A program made the translations under genes and the position numbers. The notes under the pieces were generated by a model. It saw nothing but the letters and a program-made list of their open reading frames with translations, had not been told where the DNA came from and did not search any database. Positions 29,599 to 37,583 of a DNA stretch of 64,000 bases are shown piece after piece. Source of the stretch: Cellulomonas carbonis (GTDB taxonomy: Bacteria; Actinomycetota; Actinomycetes; Actinomycetales; Cellulomonadaceae); the NCBI RefSeq assembly GCF_014636275.1, contig NZ_BMEB01000001.1, positions 186,001 through 250,000 of the forward strand. Reading direction: 5' to 3'. Position 1 is the stretch's first letter. Each line of letters opens with the position of its first letter.

Positions 29599-29919
29599 AT
29601 GAGGTGGCCCTGGAGCCGGCGGCGCCCGGACGAGCCCTCGGCGCGCGACGCGCAGCGCCTGACGTCGGACCACCTCGCGGAGTTCGTGCGCACGCGCGTG
29701 GGCGTCGAGGCGTACATCGAGCCCGCCACGCGGGTGACGCCGACCACCGTCGTGCTCGTCGCGACCACGGGGGAGTGGACGCGACGCAAGGTGCCCGACC
29801 CGCGCGCGGCGCGCGAGCTCGCGCGCGCGCTCGGGATCCCCGTGTACGACGTGCACCTGACCGGCTACCCGCGCCGGATGCGTGAGTGGAACTCGCGGCA
29901 GCGGGCGCGGCGGGCCTGA
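29599..29919 (+). CDS. Conserved hypothetical, small basic protein
   Basis: 106 aa, Arg-rich, with a central beta-rich stretch VEAYIEPATRVTPTTVVLVATTGEWTRRKV and the C-terminal VYDVHLTGYPRRMREW. It resembles short actinobacterial proteins sometimes labelled oxidoreductase, but no catalytic motif is visible. TACTCT (29587-29592) lies 6 nt before the ATG with no ribosome binding site, so it is probably leaderless. It is divergent from lpdA. Confidence 0.75.
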   Translation: MRWPWSRRRPDEPSARDAQRLTSDHLAEFVRTRVGVEAYIEPATRVTPTTVVLVATTGEWTRRKVPDPRAARELARALGIPVYDVHLTGYPRRMREWNSRQRARRA

Positions 29920-29986
29920 CGCGCCGTCCCGCGCTGCGCCCGGTGCTGCGCCGTGCCCCGTCCCGAGCGCCGCGTCCCCGCCCGGG

Positions 29987-31465
29987 TCAGCGCGTCGGCT
30001 CGGGCTGCTCGAGCATCGACAGCAGCGTGCGCACGGCCACGCCGGTGCCGCCGACCGGCGTGTAGCCGTGCGCGGTGCCCTCGTTGAACGCCGGACCGGC
30101 GATGTCGAGGTGCGCCCACGGCGTGCTGCCGACGAACTCGCGCAGGAACAGCCCCGCGACGAGCATCCCGCCGAACCGGTCACCGATGTTGGCGAGGTCG
30201 GCGACCGACGACTTGAGGCTCGCACGCAGCTCCTCGGGCAGCGGCATCGGCCAGAACTGCTCGCCGGCGTCGCGAGCCGCGGCGACGACGGCGTCCCGGG
30301 CGTCGTCCGTGCCCATGACCGCCGACACGCGCGTCCCGAGCGCCACGACCTGCGCGCCGGTGAGCGTCGCGACGTCGACGACGACGTCCGGCTTCTCCTC
30401 GCACGCGGCGACGAGCCCGTCCGCGAGGACGAGGCGACCCTCGGCGTCGGTGTTGAGCACCTCGACGGTCGTGCCGTTCTTCTGCGTGATGACGTCCGAC
30501 GGGCGCTGCGCCGTGCCCGACGGCATGTTCTCGGCGAGGCACAGCCAGCCCGTCACGCGGACGGGCAGCTCGAGCGCTGCCGCCGCCAGGACGGTGTGGA
30601 GCACGGCGGCCGCACCGGCCATGTCCGACTTCATCGCCTCCATGCCCTTGGCGGGCTTGAGCGACAGGCCGCCGGAGTCGAACGTGATGCCCTTGCCGAC
30701 GAGTGCGACGGACCGCTGGGCCCGCAGGGGCGAGTACGTGAGCTTGACCACGCGCGGCGGGCGGGAGGAGCCCTGGCCGACGGCGAGGATCCCGCCGTAG
30801 CCGCCGGCGGCGAGCGCCTTCTCGTCGAGCACCGAGACCTTGACCCGCGTGCCCTTGGCGGCGGTGCGCGCCGCGTCGGCGAACGCGGCCGGGAAGAGGT
30901 CGACGGGGGCCGCGTTCACGAGGTCACGCACGCCGTGGACCGCCTCCGCGACGACGGCGGCGCGGGCGGCGGCCTTCTTCGCCGCGCCGTCGCGCGCGAG
31001 GGGCGTCGCGACGACGAGCTCGGCCGCGGGGGTCTGCTCGACCTTGCGGTACCGCGTGAACGCGTAGGACCCGAGCAGCGCGCCCTCGCACACGGCGGCG
31101 AGCTCCGTCGCGTCGCCCGCCGGCAGTGCGAGGGCGACGGTCCGGACACCGGTGAGCTGCCGCACGGCGCTCCCCGCCGCACGCCGCAGGGCCTCGGCGC
31201 CGAGGGCGCCCGTGTGGTCGCCGACGCCGACGAGGGCGAGGACGGGCGCGGCGAGCCGCCCGCCGGTGGGGATGCGGTGCAGGGTGTCGGCCTCGCCGCT
31301 GACGCCGAGCCCGCGCGCCGAGGCGACGACCTCGTCGCGCAGCGCCTCCGGGAGCGCGTCGGCGTCGAGGACACGCACGCCGTCCGGGGCGGGTGCGACC
31401 CCGACGACCACGGCGTCGGCGGTCAGTCGGGTCAGGTCCTTGGGGGAGAGGGTGAGGGTGGCCAC
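29987..31465 (-). CDS. pepA: Leucyl aminopeptidase (M17)
   Basis: 492 aa. The C-terminal catalytic domain has VGKGITFDSGGLSLKP, MKSDMAGAAAV and the signature NTDAEGRLVLAD, which supply metal ligands and the catalytic Lys/Arg of two-zinc M17 enzymes. It removes N-terminal residues from peptides in the cytosol. The GTG at 31465 has no ribosome binding site but lies 6 nt after TACCAT (31472-31477, minus). An M17 enzyme (Rv2213, pepB) holds a similar place near dlaT in M. tuberculosis. Confidence 0.97.
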   Translation of the reverse strand: MATLTLSPKDLTRLTADAVVVGVAPAPDGVRVLDADALPEALRDEVVASARGLGVSGEADTLHRIPTGGRLAAPVLALVGVGDHTGALGAEALRRAAGSAVRQLTGVRTVALALPAGDATELAAVCEGALLGSYAFTRYRKVEQTPAAELVVATPLARDGAAKKAAARAAVVAEAVHGVRDLVNAAPVDLFPAAFADAARTAAKGTRVKVSVLDEKALAAGGYGGILAVGQGSSRPPRVVKLTYSPLRAQRSVALVGKGITFDSGGLSLKPAKGMEAMKSDMAGAAAVLHTVLAAAALELPVRVTGWLCLAENMPSGTAQRPSDVITQKNGTTVEVLNTDAEGRLVLADGLVAACEEKPDVVVDVATLTGAQVVALGTRVSAVMGTDDARDAVVAAARDAGEQFWPMPLPEELRASLKSSVADLANIGDRFGGMLVAGLFLREFVGSTPWAHLDIAGPAFNEGTAHGYTPVGGTGVAVRTLLSMLEQPEPTR

Positions 31466-31516
31466 GCGGCGATGGTAGGCGATCGACCGCGGACGCCCGC
31501 CGTATCCTTGCCCCTC

Positions 31517-31876
31517 GTGTGGTCACCCCTCGCCTGGGCCGTCGCGGCCGGCTCGCTCGCGCTCGCCGGGTGGGCCGCCTGGAGGGCCCTGCGCGACCGG
31601 CCCGTCATCCTCCGCCAGCTCCTGGTCGGCGCCGGTGTCGAGGCGCTCCTCCTCGTCCACGTCGTCGTCGCGCTGGTCTTGTCCGCGACGGGCAGCCCGC
31701 CCGCGGACGCTCCGACGTTCTGGGGCTACCTCGTGACGACCCTGTTCGTGCTCCCCGTCGCGGCCGCCTGGGCCTTCGCCGAGCGGACGCGGTGGAGCTC
31801 GGTCGTCCTGCTCGTCGCCGCGGTCACGGTCGCATTCCTCCAGCTGCGCCTGGTGCAGGTGTGGAGCGGCTCGTGA
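31517..31876 (+). CDS. Integral membrane protein, four helices
   Basis: 119 aa with four hydrophobic segments and no catalytic motif. TATCCT (31503-31508) lies 8 nt before the GTG at 31517, fitting a leaderless start, divergent from pepA. Its stop overlaps the next gene (GTGA), so the two membrane proteins are coupled and probably work together. The pair is common in this part of actinobacterial genomes, function unknown. Confidence 0.8.
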   Translation: MWSPLAWAVAAGSLALAGWAAWRALRDRPVILRQLLVGAGVEALLLVHVVVALVLSATGSPPADAPTFWGYLVTTLFVLPVAAAWAFAERTRWSSVVLLVAAVTVAFLQLRLVQVWSGS

Positions 31877-32295
31877 CGGCCCCGACCCCCGGGTCGAGCA
31901 CCGGGTCGGGGCCCGGTCGGGTGCTCGTCGCGCTGTACGGGGTGCTGGCGGTCGCCGCGAGCTTCCGGTCCGCGGTCCAGGTCCTGCGCGACTTCGAGGA
32001 CGCGCCGCTCGCGTACTCGCTGTCCGCGGTCGCGGCGGTCGTCTACGTCGTCGCCACGGTCGCGCTCGCGCGGGGCGGGTCCTTGCGGCGGCTCGCGTGG
32101 GTCGCAGTGGGGCTCGAGCTGGTCGGCGTCGTCGTGGTCGGCTCGCTCTCGCTCGCCTCGCCCGGCCTCTTCCCGGACGAGACGGTGTGGTCCGGATTCG
32201 GCTCCGGGTACGGCTACGTGCCGCTCGTCCTGCCGGTGCTGGGCCTGCTGTGGCTGCGGCGGACGCGTCCGCGCACGGCCGTCGACGCCCGGTAG
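31873..32295 (+). CDS. Integral membrane protein coupled to upstream gene
   Basis: 140 aa with about four hydrophobic helices and a Gly/Ser/Pro-rich N-terminus. The GTG at 31873 overlaps the upstream stop by four bases. Its own TAG stop (32293-32295) is part of the TAGGTT hexamer that probably drives pyrD. I cannot assign a function. Confidence 0.8.
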   Translation: MTAPTPGSSTGSGPGRVLVALYGVLAVAASFRSAVQVLRDFEDAPLAYSLSAVAAVVYVVATVALARGGSLRRLAWVAVGLELVGVVVVGSLSLASPGLFPDETVWSGFGSGYGYVPLVLPVLGLLWLRRTRPRTAVDAR

Positions 32296-32298
32296 GTT
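32293..32298 (+). promoter_or_regulatory. -10 element for leaderless pyrD
   Basis: TAGGTT overlaps the preceding stop codon and ends 6 nt before the pyrD GTG, placing the transcript start at or next to the first codon. Confidence 0.55.
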
Positions 32299-32304
32299 CG
32301 CGGC

Positions 32305-33336
32305 GTGTACCACCTCCTCTTCCGGCACGTGCTGCGACGCCTCGACCCGGAACGCGCGCACGAGCTCGCGTTCGCGGCGATCCGGGCTGCGGCGGCCGTG
32401 CCGGGCCTGCGGGACGTCCTCGCGCGGGTCCTCGTCGCCCCGTCCGGTCCGGTCCTGCCGGTGCTGGGTCGACGGCTGCCCGGACGGTTCGGCCTCGCGG
32501 CGGGTTTCGACAAGGACGCCCGCGGGGTACGGGGTCTGACGATGCTCGGCTTCGCGTTCGTCGAGGTGGGCACCATCACCCCGCGCGCCCAGCCCGGCAA
32601 CGACCGCCCGCGGCTCTGGCGCGTCCTGGACGTGCGCGGTGTGCGCAACCGCATGGGGTTCAACAACCACGGTGCGCAGGAGGCCGCGGACCGGCTCCGC
32701 CGGCTCCGCGCGACCCGGTGGGGCCGCGACGTCGTCATCGGCGTCAACATCGGCAAGAACAAGGTGACCCCCGACGAGGACGCGCCCCAGGACTACGCCG
32801 CGTGCGCGCGGCTCCTGGCACCCTTCGCGGACTACCTCGTCGTCAACGTCTCGTCGCCCAACACCCCGGGCCTGCGGGCGCTGCAGTCCGTCGACGCGCT
32901 GCGGCCCGTGCTGCGGGCGACGCTCGACGCGGCGGCTGGGGCCGTCCCGCGCAGCCGCACCGTGCCCGTCCTGGTGAAGATCGCGCCCGACCTCGCGGAC
33001 GACGACGTCGACGCGGTCGCCGACCTGGTCGCCGAGCTCGGTCTGGCGGGTGTCGTCGCGGTCAACACGACGGTCGACCACGACCTGGGGGAGGGCGGGC
33101 TGTCCGGGCCGCCGGTGCTGCCGAGAGGGCTCGAGGTCGTCCGGCGGCTGCGCGACCGCCTGGGCCCCGGCGCGCTCGTGGTCGGCGTGGGGGGCGTGAC
33201 CGACGCGGAGGACGCGCGCGCGTACCGACGAGCGGGTGCCGACCTCGTCCAGGGCTACACGGGGTTCGTCTACGAGGGGCCCTTCTGGGCCTCGCGCATC
33301 AACCGCGCGCTGGCGGCGGAGGAGGACCGGGCATGA
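32305..33336 (+). CDS. pyrD: Dihydroorotate dehydrogenase (quinone), class 2
   Basis: 343 aa. It oxidises dihydroorotate to orotate in pyrimidine synthesis and passes electrons to menaquinone. The N-terminal amphipathic extension (LDPERAHELAFAAIRA) that docks to the membrane, AAGFDKDARGV, the catalytic Ser in VNVSSPNTPGLR, and the FMN phosphate site GVGGVTDAEDA are all visible. The GTG at 32305 is probably leaderless. The stop overlaps the small gene downstream (ATGA). Confidence 0.97.
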   Translation: MYHLLFRHVLRRLDPERAHELAFAAIRAAAAVPGLRDVLARVLVAPSGPVLPVLGRRLPGRFGLAAGFDKDARGVRGLTMLGFAFVEVGTITPRAQPGNDRPRLWRVLDVRGVRNRMGFNNHGAQEAADRLRRLRATRWGRDVVIGVNIGKNKVTPDEDAPQDYAACARLLAPFADYLVVNVSSPNTPGLRALQSVDALRPVLRATLDAAAGAVPRSRTVPVLVKIAPDLADDDVDAVADLVAELGLAGVVAVNTTVDHDLGEGGLSGPPVLPRGLEVVRRLRDRLGPGALVVGVGGVTDAEDARAYRRAGADLVQGYTGFVYEGPFWASRINRALAAEEDRA

Positions 33337-33542
33337 GCGGACCGCAGTGGACCTGGGAGCTGCTCGCCGCCGACGACCGCGTCCTCGACCGGCCGGTCAG
33401 CCCGGCGTTCTCCAGCAGGTTCGACGCCGAGGCGTGGATCGGGGAGCACTGGCGGACGATGGCGGCCGACGGCGTGGCGGCGGCCCGTCTGTTGCACCAC
33501 GGAGCGCCGGTCGCGCCCGCGCTCCCGCTGCGCACGCCGTGA
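33333..33542 (+). CDS. Small hypothetical protein coupled to pyrD
   Basis: 69 aa, rich in Trp and acidic residues (QWTWELLAADD, FDAEAWIGEHW), without membrane segment or signal. GGAGGAGG at 33317-33324 and the ATGA overlap with pyrD support the start, and the stop overlaps the next gene's GTG. It resembles short Micrococcales proteins, of unknown role. Confidence 0.7.
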   Translation: MSGPQWTWELLAADDRVLDRPVSPAFSSRFDAEAWIGEHWRTMAADGVAAARLLHHGAPVAPALPLRTP

Positions 33543-34321
33543 CGAGCCGGCTGGCCCCCCGGAGGCGGCGTGGTCTGACCGACCCCGCTCGGGCGTGGCG
33601 CCTCGCTCTCGGCCTCGTGCTGTACGCGGCGTCGATCGCGCTGCTCGTCCACTCGGGTCTGGGCAACATGCCGTGGGACGTGCTCTCGCAGGGCGTCAGC
33701 CGTCGGCTCGGCTGGACCCTGGGCACGACCACGGTCGTGATCAGCGTCCTCGTCCTCGCGGCATGGATCCCGCTCCGCCAGCGGCCGGGTTCGGGGACGG
33801 TCGCCAACGTGGTCGTGATCGGCGTCCTGGTCGACCCGTTCCTCGCGGCGCTCGCGCTGCTGCCGGACCTGCCGCTCGGCGCGCGAGCGGCCATGGCCGC
33901 CGGCGCGATCGCGCTCAACGGGGTCGCGACCGCGTGCTACATCGGGGCGCGGCTCGGACCCGGTCCGCGTGACGGTCTGATGACGGGGGTGGTCGCCCGG
34001 ACCGGGTGGCCCCTGCGCCTGGTGCGGACGGGGATCGAGGTGCTCGTCGTGGCCTCGGGGTGGCTCCTGGGTGGCACGGCGGGCGTCGCGACGGCGGTCT
34101 ACGCGGTCGCGATCGGTCCGATCGTGCACGTGCTGCTGCCCCGCTTCAGCGTCCCGGGCGACCCCGGGGCCGCGACGGCCCCTGCTGCGGGAGCCGTCGC
34201 GTCCGTCGGACCGACGGGTGCCTCCGGGCAGGCGGTCACGCCGGGTAGCGACCCCGGTCGACCTTCGGACGAGGGAGCCGCCGACTGCGGATCTGGAACG
34301 CCCGGATCACGCCGTACATGA
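33539..34321 (+). CDS. YczE/YitT-like membrane protein
   Basis: 260 aa with five or six membrane helices. The opening LALGLVLYAASIALLVHSGLGNMPWDVLSQGVS is the hallmark of the YczE family (GLGxxPWDVL). The GTG overlaps the preceding stop. The last 50 residues are low-complexity Ala/Gly/Pro/Ser and overlap by 86 bp, tail to tail, with the DUF3043 gene on the other strand. Function unknown. Confidence 0.85.
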   Translation: MTSRLAPRRRRGLTDPARAWRLALGLVLYAASIALLVHSGLGNMPWDVLSQGVSRRLGWTLGTTTVVISVLVLAAWIPLRQRPGSGTVANVVVIGVLVDPFLAALALLPDLPLGARAAMAAGAIALNGVATACYIGARLGPGPRDGLMTGVVARTGWPLRLVRTGIEVLVVASGWLLGGTAGVATAVYAVAIGPIVHVLLPRFSVPGDPGAATAPAAGAVASVGPTGASGQAVTPGSDPGRPSDEGAADCGSGTPGSRRT

Positions 34322-34841
34322 CCACGCCGCGCGGGACCTCGCCGAACCGTGCGGCGACCCTCTTGCGCAGCTGACGGGACAGGATGAACCCGTCGACCAC
34401 AGTGATGAGCATCATCGCGTAGAGCACGAAGATGACGACCAGGGTCGTCACCGCGGCGATCTCGGCGTCGAGGAACCCGACGAGGAGCACGGCGCCGACG
34501 GCCACGAGCGAGAACGGGATGAAGTACTCGCCGAGGTTGCGGCGCCCGTCGACGAAGTCGCGCACGTAGCGCCGGACGGGGCCCTTGTCCCGCAGGGGGA
34601 GGAAGCGCTCGTCGCCGCTGAGCATCGCCTCGTACTCGCGCTGACGCTGCTCGCGCTGCGCCGCACGAGCGGTCTTGGCCGCGGCCTTGCGGTCCGCCGG
34701 GACGAGGGGACGGCGACGCGCGGCCTCCGCCTCGCGCCGCGTGGGGGTCGGGCGGCCCTTGCCGGCGGGGGTCGCCGCGGACGCCTCGTCGTGCGTGGTG
34801 GCGTCGTCGTCGGCAGGGGACCTGCGGTCACGGGAGAGCAC
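34236..34841 (-). CDS. DUF3043 membrane protein
   Basis: 201 aa. A charged N-terminal half (KGRPTPTRREAEAARRRPL, then a predicted coil KTARAAQREQRQREYEAM) precedes VRRYVRDFVDGRRNLGEYFIPF and two membrane helices, the DUF3043 pattern seen in Rv2206. The GTG at 34841 has no ribosome binding site; TACCCT (34848-34853, minus) is 6 nt upstream. It is divergent from the M20 peptidase with only 38 bp between starts. Confidence 0.88.
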   Translation of the reverse strand: MLSRDRRSPADDDATTHDEASAATPAGKGRPTPTRREAEAARRRPLVPADRKAAAKTARAAQREQRQREYEAMLSGDERFLPLRDKGPVRRYVRDFVDGRRNLGEYFIPFSLVAVGAVLLVGFLDAEIAAVTTLVVIFVLYAMMLITVVDGFILSRQLRKRVAARFGEVPRGVVMYGVIRAFQIRSRRLPRPKVDRGRYPA

Positions 34842-34847
34842 GTGCCC

Positions 34848-34873
34848 AGGGTAGTCGAGCCCGCCGGTACGGT
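34848..34873. promoter_or_regulatory. Back-to-back leaderless promoters
   Basis: TACCCT on the minus strand (34848-34853) and TACGGT on the plus strand (34868-34873) each end 6 nt before a GTG start, in a 38-bp intergenic space. Their -35 regions would have to lie within the opposite gene or its promoter. Confidence 0.55.
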
Positions 34874-34879
34874 GGTCGC

Positions 34880-36301
34880 GTGACCGATGCGCCGACCGAC
34901 CTGCACACCACGACCGCCCGCCCGCAGGACGGTGCCCCGGGCGTCGCCGCGAGCACCGACGTCCTGCGCGGCCGCGTCGCCGAGCTGTTCCCCGCGCTCC
35001 GCGGCGACCTCGAGGACCTGGTCCGGATCCCCAGCGTCTCGAGCCCCGCGTTCGACCAGGCCCATGTGACGGCGAGCGCCGAGGCCGTGGCCGCGCTGCT
35101 GCGCGGCGCGGGGATGCCCGAGGTCGAGGTGCTCACGGCCGACCGTGCGGACGGCGTCACGAGCCGACCGGCCGTCGTCGCGCGGCGCCCGGCGCCCGAG
35201 GGCGCGCCGACGGTCCTGCTCTACGCCCACCACGACGTCCAGCCGCCCGGCAGTGACGTCGACTGGGTGTCCCCGCCGTTCGAGCCGACCGAGCGCGACG
35301 GGCGCCTCTACGGTCGCGGCGCGGCCGACGACAAGGCGGGCGTCATCGCGCACGTCGGCGCGCTCCGGGCCCTCGGCGACGAGCTCGGCGTCGGGGTCAC
35401 GGTGTTCGTCGAGGGCGAGGAGGAGATCGGGTCGCCCACGTTCGTCGACTTCCTCGTGCGCCACCGCGACCTGCTCTCCGCGGACGTCATCGTCGTGGCG
35501 GACTCGAGCAACTGGAAGGTCGGCGTGCCGGCCCTCACGACGAGCCTGCGCGGCCTCGTCGACTGCGAGGTCGAGGTCGCCGTCCTCGAGCACGCCGTCC
35601 ACTCGGGGATGTTCGGGGGGCCGGTGCTCGACGCACCCACCCTGCTGGCGCGCCTCATCGCGACCCTGCACGACGACGACGGCACCGTCGCCGTCGCGGG
35701 GCTCACGAGCGCCGCCGAGCCGACCGTGGACTACGACGAGGAGGACCTGCGGGCCGACGCCTCGGTGCTCCCCGGCGTGCGCCTCGCGGGAACCGGGACG
35801 CTCACAGGGCGCCTGTGGACCAAGCCCGCGCTCTCGGTGATCGGCATCGACACGACGTCCGTCGCGCACTCGTCCAACACCATCGCCCCGTCGGCCCGGG
35901 CCAAGCTCTCGCTGCGCATCGCGCCCGGGCAGGACCCCCGCGACGCCGCCGCTGCGCTCCGCCGGCACCTCGAGGGGAACGCCCCGCTCGGGGCACGGGT
36001 CACGGTCCACGACGGCGAGCTCGGGAAGGCGTTCCAGGCACCGGCGGACTCGCCCGCGATGCAGACCGCGCGCTCGGCGTTCCGTGACGCCTGGGGCACC
36101 GAGCCGGTCGACATCGGGGTCGGCGGGTCGATCCCGTTCATCGCCGACCTGCTCGAGGTGTTCCCCGACGCGGCGATCCTCGTGACGGGCGTCGAGGACC
36201 CGGACAGCCGTGCCCACGGCCCGAACGAGTCCGTCCACCTCGGCGAGCTCGAGAAGGTCGTCCTCGCCGAGGCGCTGCTGCTGGAGCGGCTCGCGCGCTG
36301 A
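34880..36301 (+). CDS. M20 family dipeptidase
   Basis: 473 aa metallopeptidase. The first metal site is in LLYAHHDVQPPG, the bridging Asp in YGRGAADDKAG, and Glu-Glu in EGEEEIGSP; a dimerisation domain (about residues 220-370) has SVIGIDTTSVAHSSNTIAP. The last metal His is in SRAHGPNESVHLGE. It probably cleaves dipeptides in the cytosol. The GTG start is leaderless (TACGGT 6 nt upstream). Confidence 0.94.
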   Translation: MTDAPTDLHTTTARPQDGAPGVAASTDVLRGRVAELFPALRGDLEDLVRIPSVSSPAFDQAHVTASAEAVAALLRGAGMPEVEVLTADRADGVTSRPAVVARRPAPEGAPTVLLYAHHDVQPPGSDVDWVSPPFEPTERDGRLYGRGAADDKAGVIAHVGALRALGDELGVGVTVFVEGEEEIGSPTFVDFLVRHRDLLSADVIVVADSSNWKVGVPALTTSLRGLVDCEVEVAVLEHAVHSGMFGGPVLDAPTLLARLIATLHDDDGTVAVAGLTSAAEPTVDYDEEDLRADASVLPGVRLAGTGTLTGRLWTKPALSVIGIDTTSVAHSSNTIAPSARAKLSLRIAPGQDPRDAAAALRRHLEGNAPLGARVTVHDGELGKAFQAPADSPAMQTARSAFRDAWGTEPVDIGVGGSIPFIADLLEVFPDAAILVTGVEDPDSRAHGPNESVHLGELEKVVLAEALLLERLAR

Positions 36302-36338
36302 CCTGCGTCGCCCGCCCGGCACGGGACCCGGCGCGCCG

Positions 36339-36863
36339 TCAGCGGTGCGCGACGTCCAGGGCGCGCGCCCAGGTCGCGACGTCCTCGGGCAGTGCGGGGC
36401 TCGTGACGGGACCGCCCAGGAGCTCCACGACGTCCGGCGCGGGGACCCGCCCGCCGGAGCGGGACAGGAAGCGCCCGGCGACGAGGCCGCGCGCGGCCGG
36501 CTGGTCGCGGCACCGGAAGACCTGCTCGACGTAGACGACGCGGGGGTCCCAGCCGACGACCCGGGTGGTGATCTCCACCGGGTCACCCAGCCGCATCGAC
36601 CGGCGGTACGTCATGGTCGACGCGGCGACGACCGGGTACCACCCCTGCCGCCTGAGGAGCGGGACCGCTCCGAGGTCGGCGATCAGGTTGCTCCGCGCGA
36701 CGTCCATCATCTGCAGGTAGACGCCGTTGTTCACGTGCAGGTAGAGGTCGAGGTCCCCGGGACGGACGCGGGTGCGGGTCACGGACGCGTCCAGGAGCCC
36801 GAGCCCGGGGACGGGGCGACGCGGGAAGGTCGTGGCGATCGCCAGCTGGATCTGTCGGCTCAC
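36339..36863 (-). CDS. Hot-dog fold acyl-CoA thioesterase
   Basis: 174 aa of the THEM6/4HBT_2 type. DLDLYLHVNNGVYLQMMDVAR is the family motif, with Asp and Asn-Asn at the active site. It should hydrolyse acyl-CoA esters. TAGCCT (36870-36875, minus) lies 6 nt before the GTG at 36863, suggesting a leaderless mRNA. It sits 59 nt after the DJ-1-like gene on the same strand but seems to have its own promoter. Confidence 0.88.
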   Translation of the reverse strand: MSRQIQLAIATTFPRRPVPGLGLLDASVTRTRVRPGDLDLYLHVNNGVYLQMMDVARSNLIADLGAVPLLRRQGWYPVVAASTMTYRRSMRLGDPVEITTRVVGWDPRVVYVEQVFRCRDQPAARGLVAGRFLSRSGGRVPAPDVVELLGGPVTSPALPEDVATWARALDVAHR

Positions 36864-36922
36864 CGCGGCAGGCTACCGGCGCCCCGACGCCCGACCGGCG
36901 CCGTGACTGCGCACCTGCGGCG

Positions 36923-37522
36923 TCACACGGGCGGTGCGGGGTCGTACTGGAGGTCGTGCCGGACTGCGCGCGCGACCTCGACGGACTCGAGCCGGGCCAC
37001 GAGGTGCAGCGCCATGTCGATGCCGGCGCTCACGCCCGCCGACGTGATGACGTCCCCGTCGTCGACGAACCGGGCCTCGGTGTCCAGGAGGATGCTCGGG
37101 TCGAGCTCGGCGAGCTCGTCCAGGTGGTCGTGGTGCGTCGTGGCGGGTCGGCCCGCCAGCAGCCCGGCGGCAGCGAGCGTCCGGGCGCCTGTGCACACGC
37201 TCGCGACCACGGGCGTCGTCGTGCGGACGCGACGCAGCCACGCGAGGTGGTCGGGGTCGGCCGCCAGGGCGCGGGTCCCCGAGCCGCCGGGGACGACCAG
37301 GACGTGCAGGTCGCCGACGTCGTCGATCCCGTGGTCGGGCACGAGGCGCAGGCCCTTGGCGCAGCGCACCCCGTTGCCGTCGGGCGAGAAGGTCACGACG
37401 GCGGGTCGCAGGCGCGACCGGGCGGTCCAGGCGGTCAGGACCTCGTACGGTCCGACGACGTCGAGCTCCTCCGCGTCGTCGAACACGAGGATCCCGACGC
37501 GGAGCGGGTCACGGGTGGCCAC
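36923..37522 (-). CDS. DJ-1/PfpI family protein
   Basis: 199 aa class-I glutamine-amidotransferase-like fold. The nucleophile elbow is ASVCTGARTLAAAG, and an Asp/Glu near the N-terminus (DDAEELDVVGPYEVL) supplies the conserved acid, the pattern of isonitrile hydratase or AraC-type sensor domains without the DNA-binding part. GGAGGG supports the GTG at 37522. It lies 61 nt after nadA. The substrate cannot be named. Confidence 0.88.
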   Translation of the reverse strand: MATRDPLRVGILVFDDAEELDVVGPYEVLTAWTARSRLRPAVVTFSPDGNGVRCAKGLRLVPDHGIDDVGDLHVLVVPGGSGTRALAADPDHLAWLRRVRTTTPVVASVCTGARTLAAAGLLAGRPATTHHDHLDELAELDPSILLDTEARFVDDGDVITSAGVSAGIDMALHLVARLESVEVARAVRHDLQYDPAPPV

Positions 37523-37583
37523 GAGCCCTCCTTGCCGCACGTCGTGACGTGCCCTGCTGTTCTCCGGTCGGTGGCTGCCCGGC

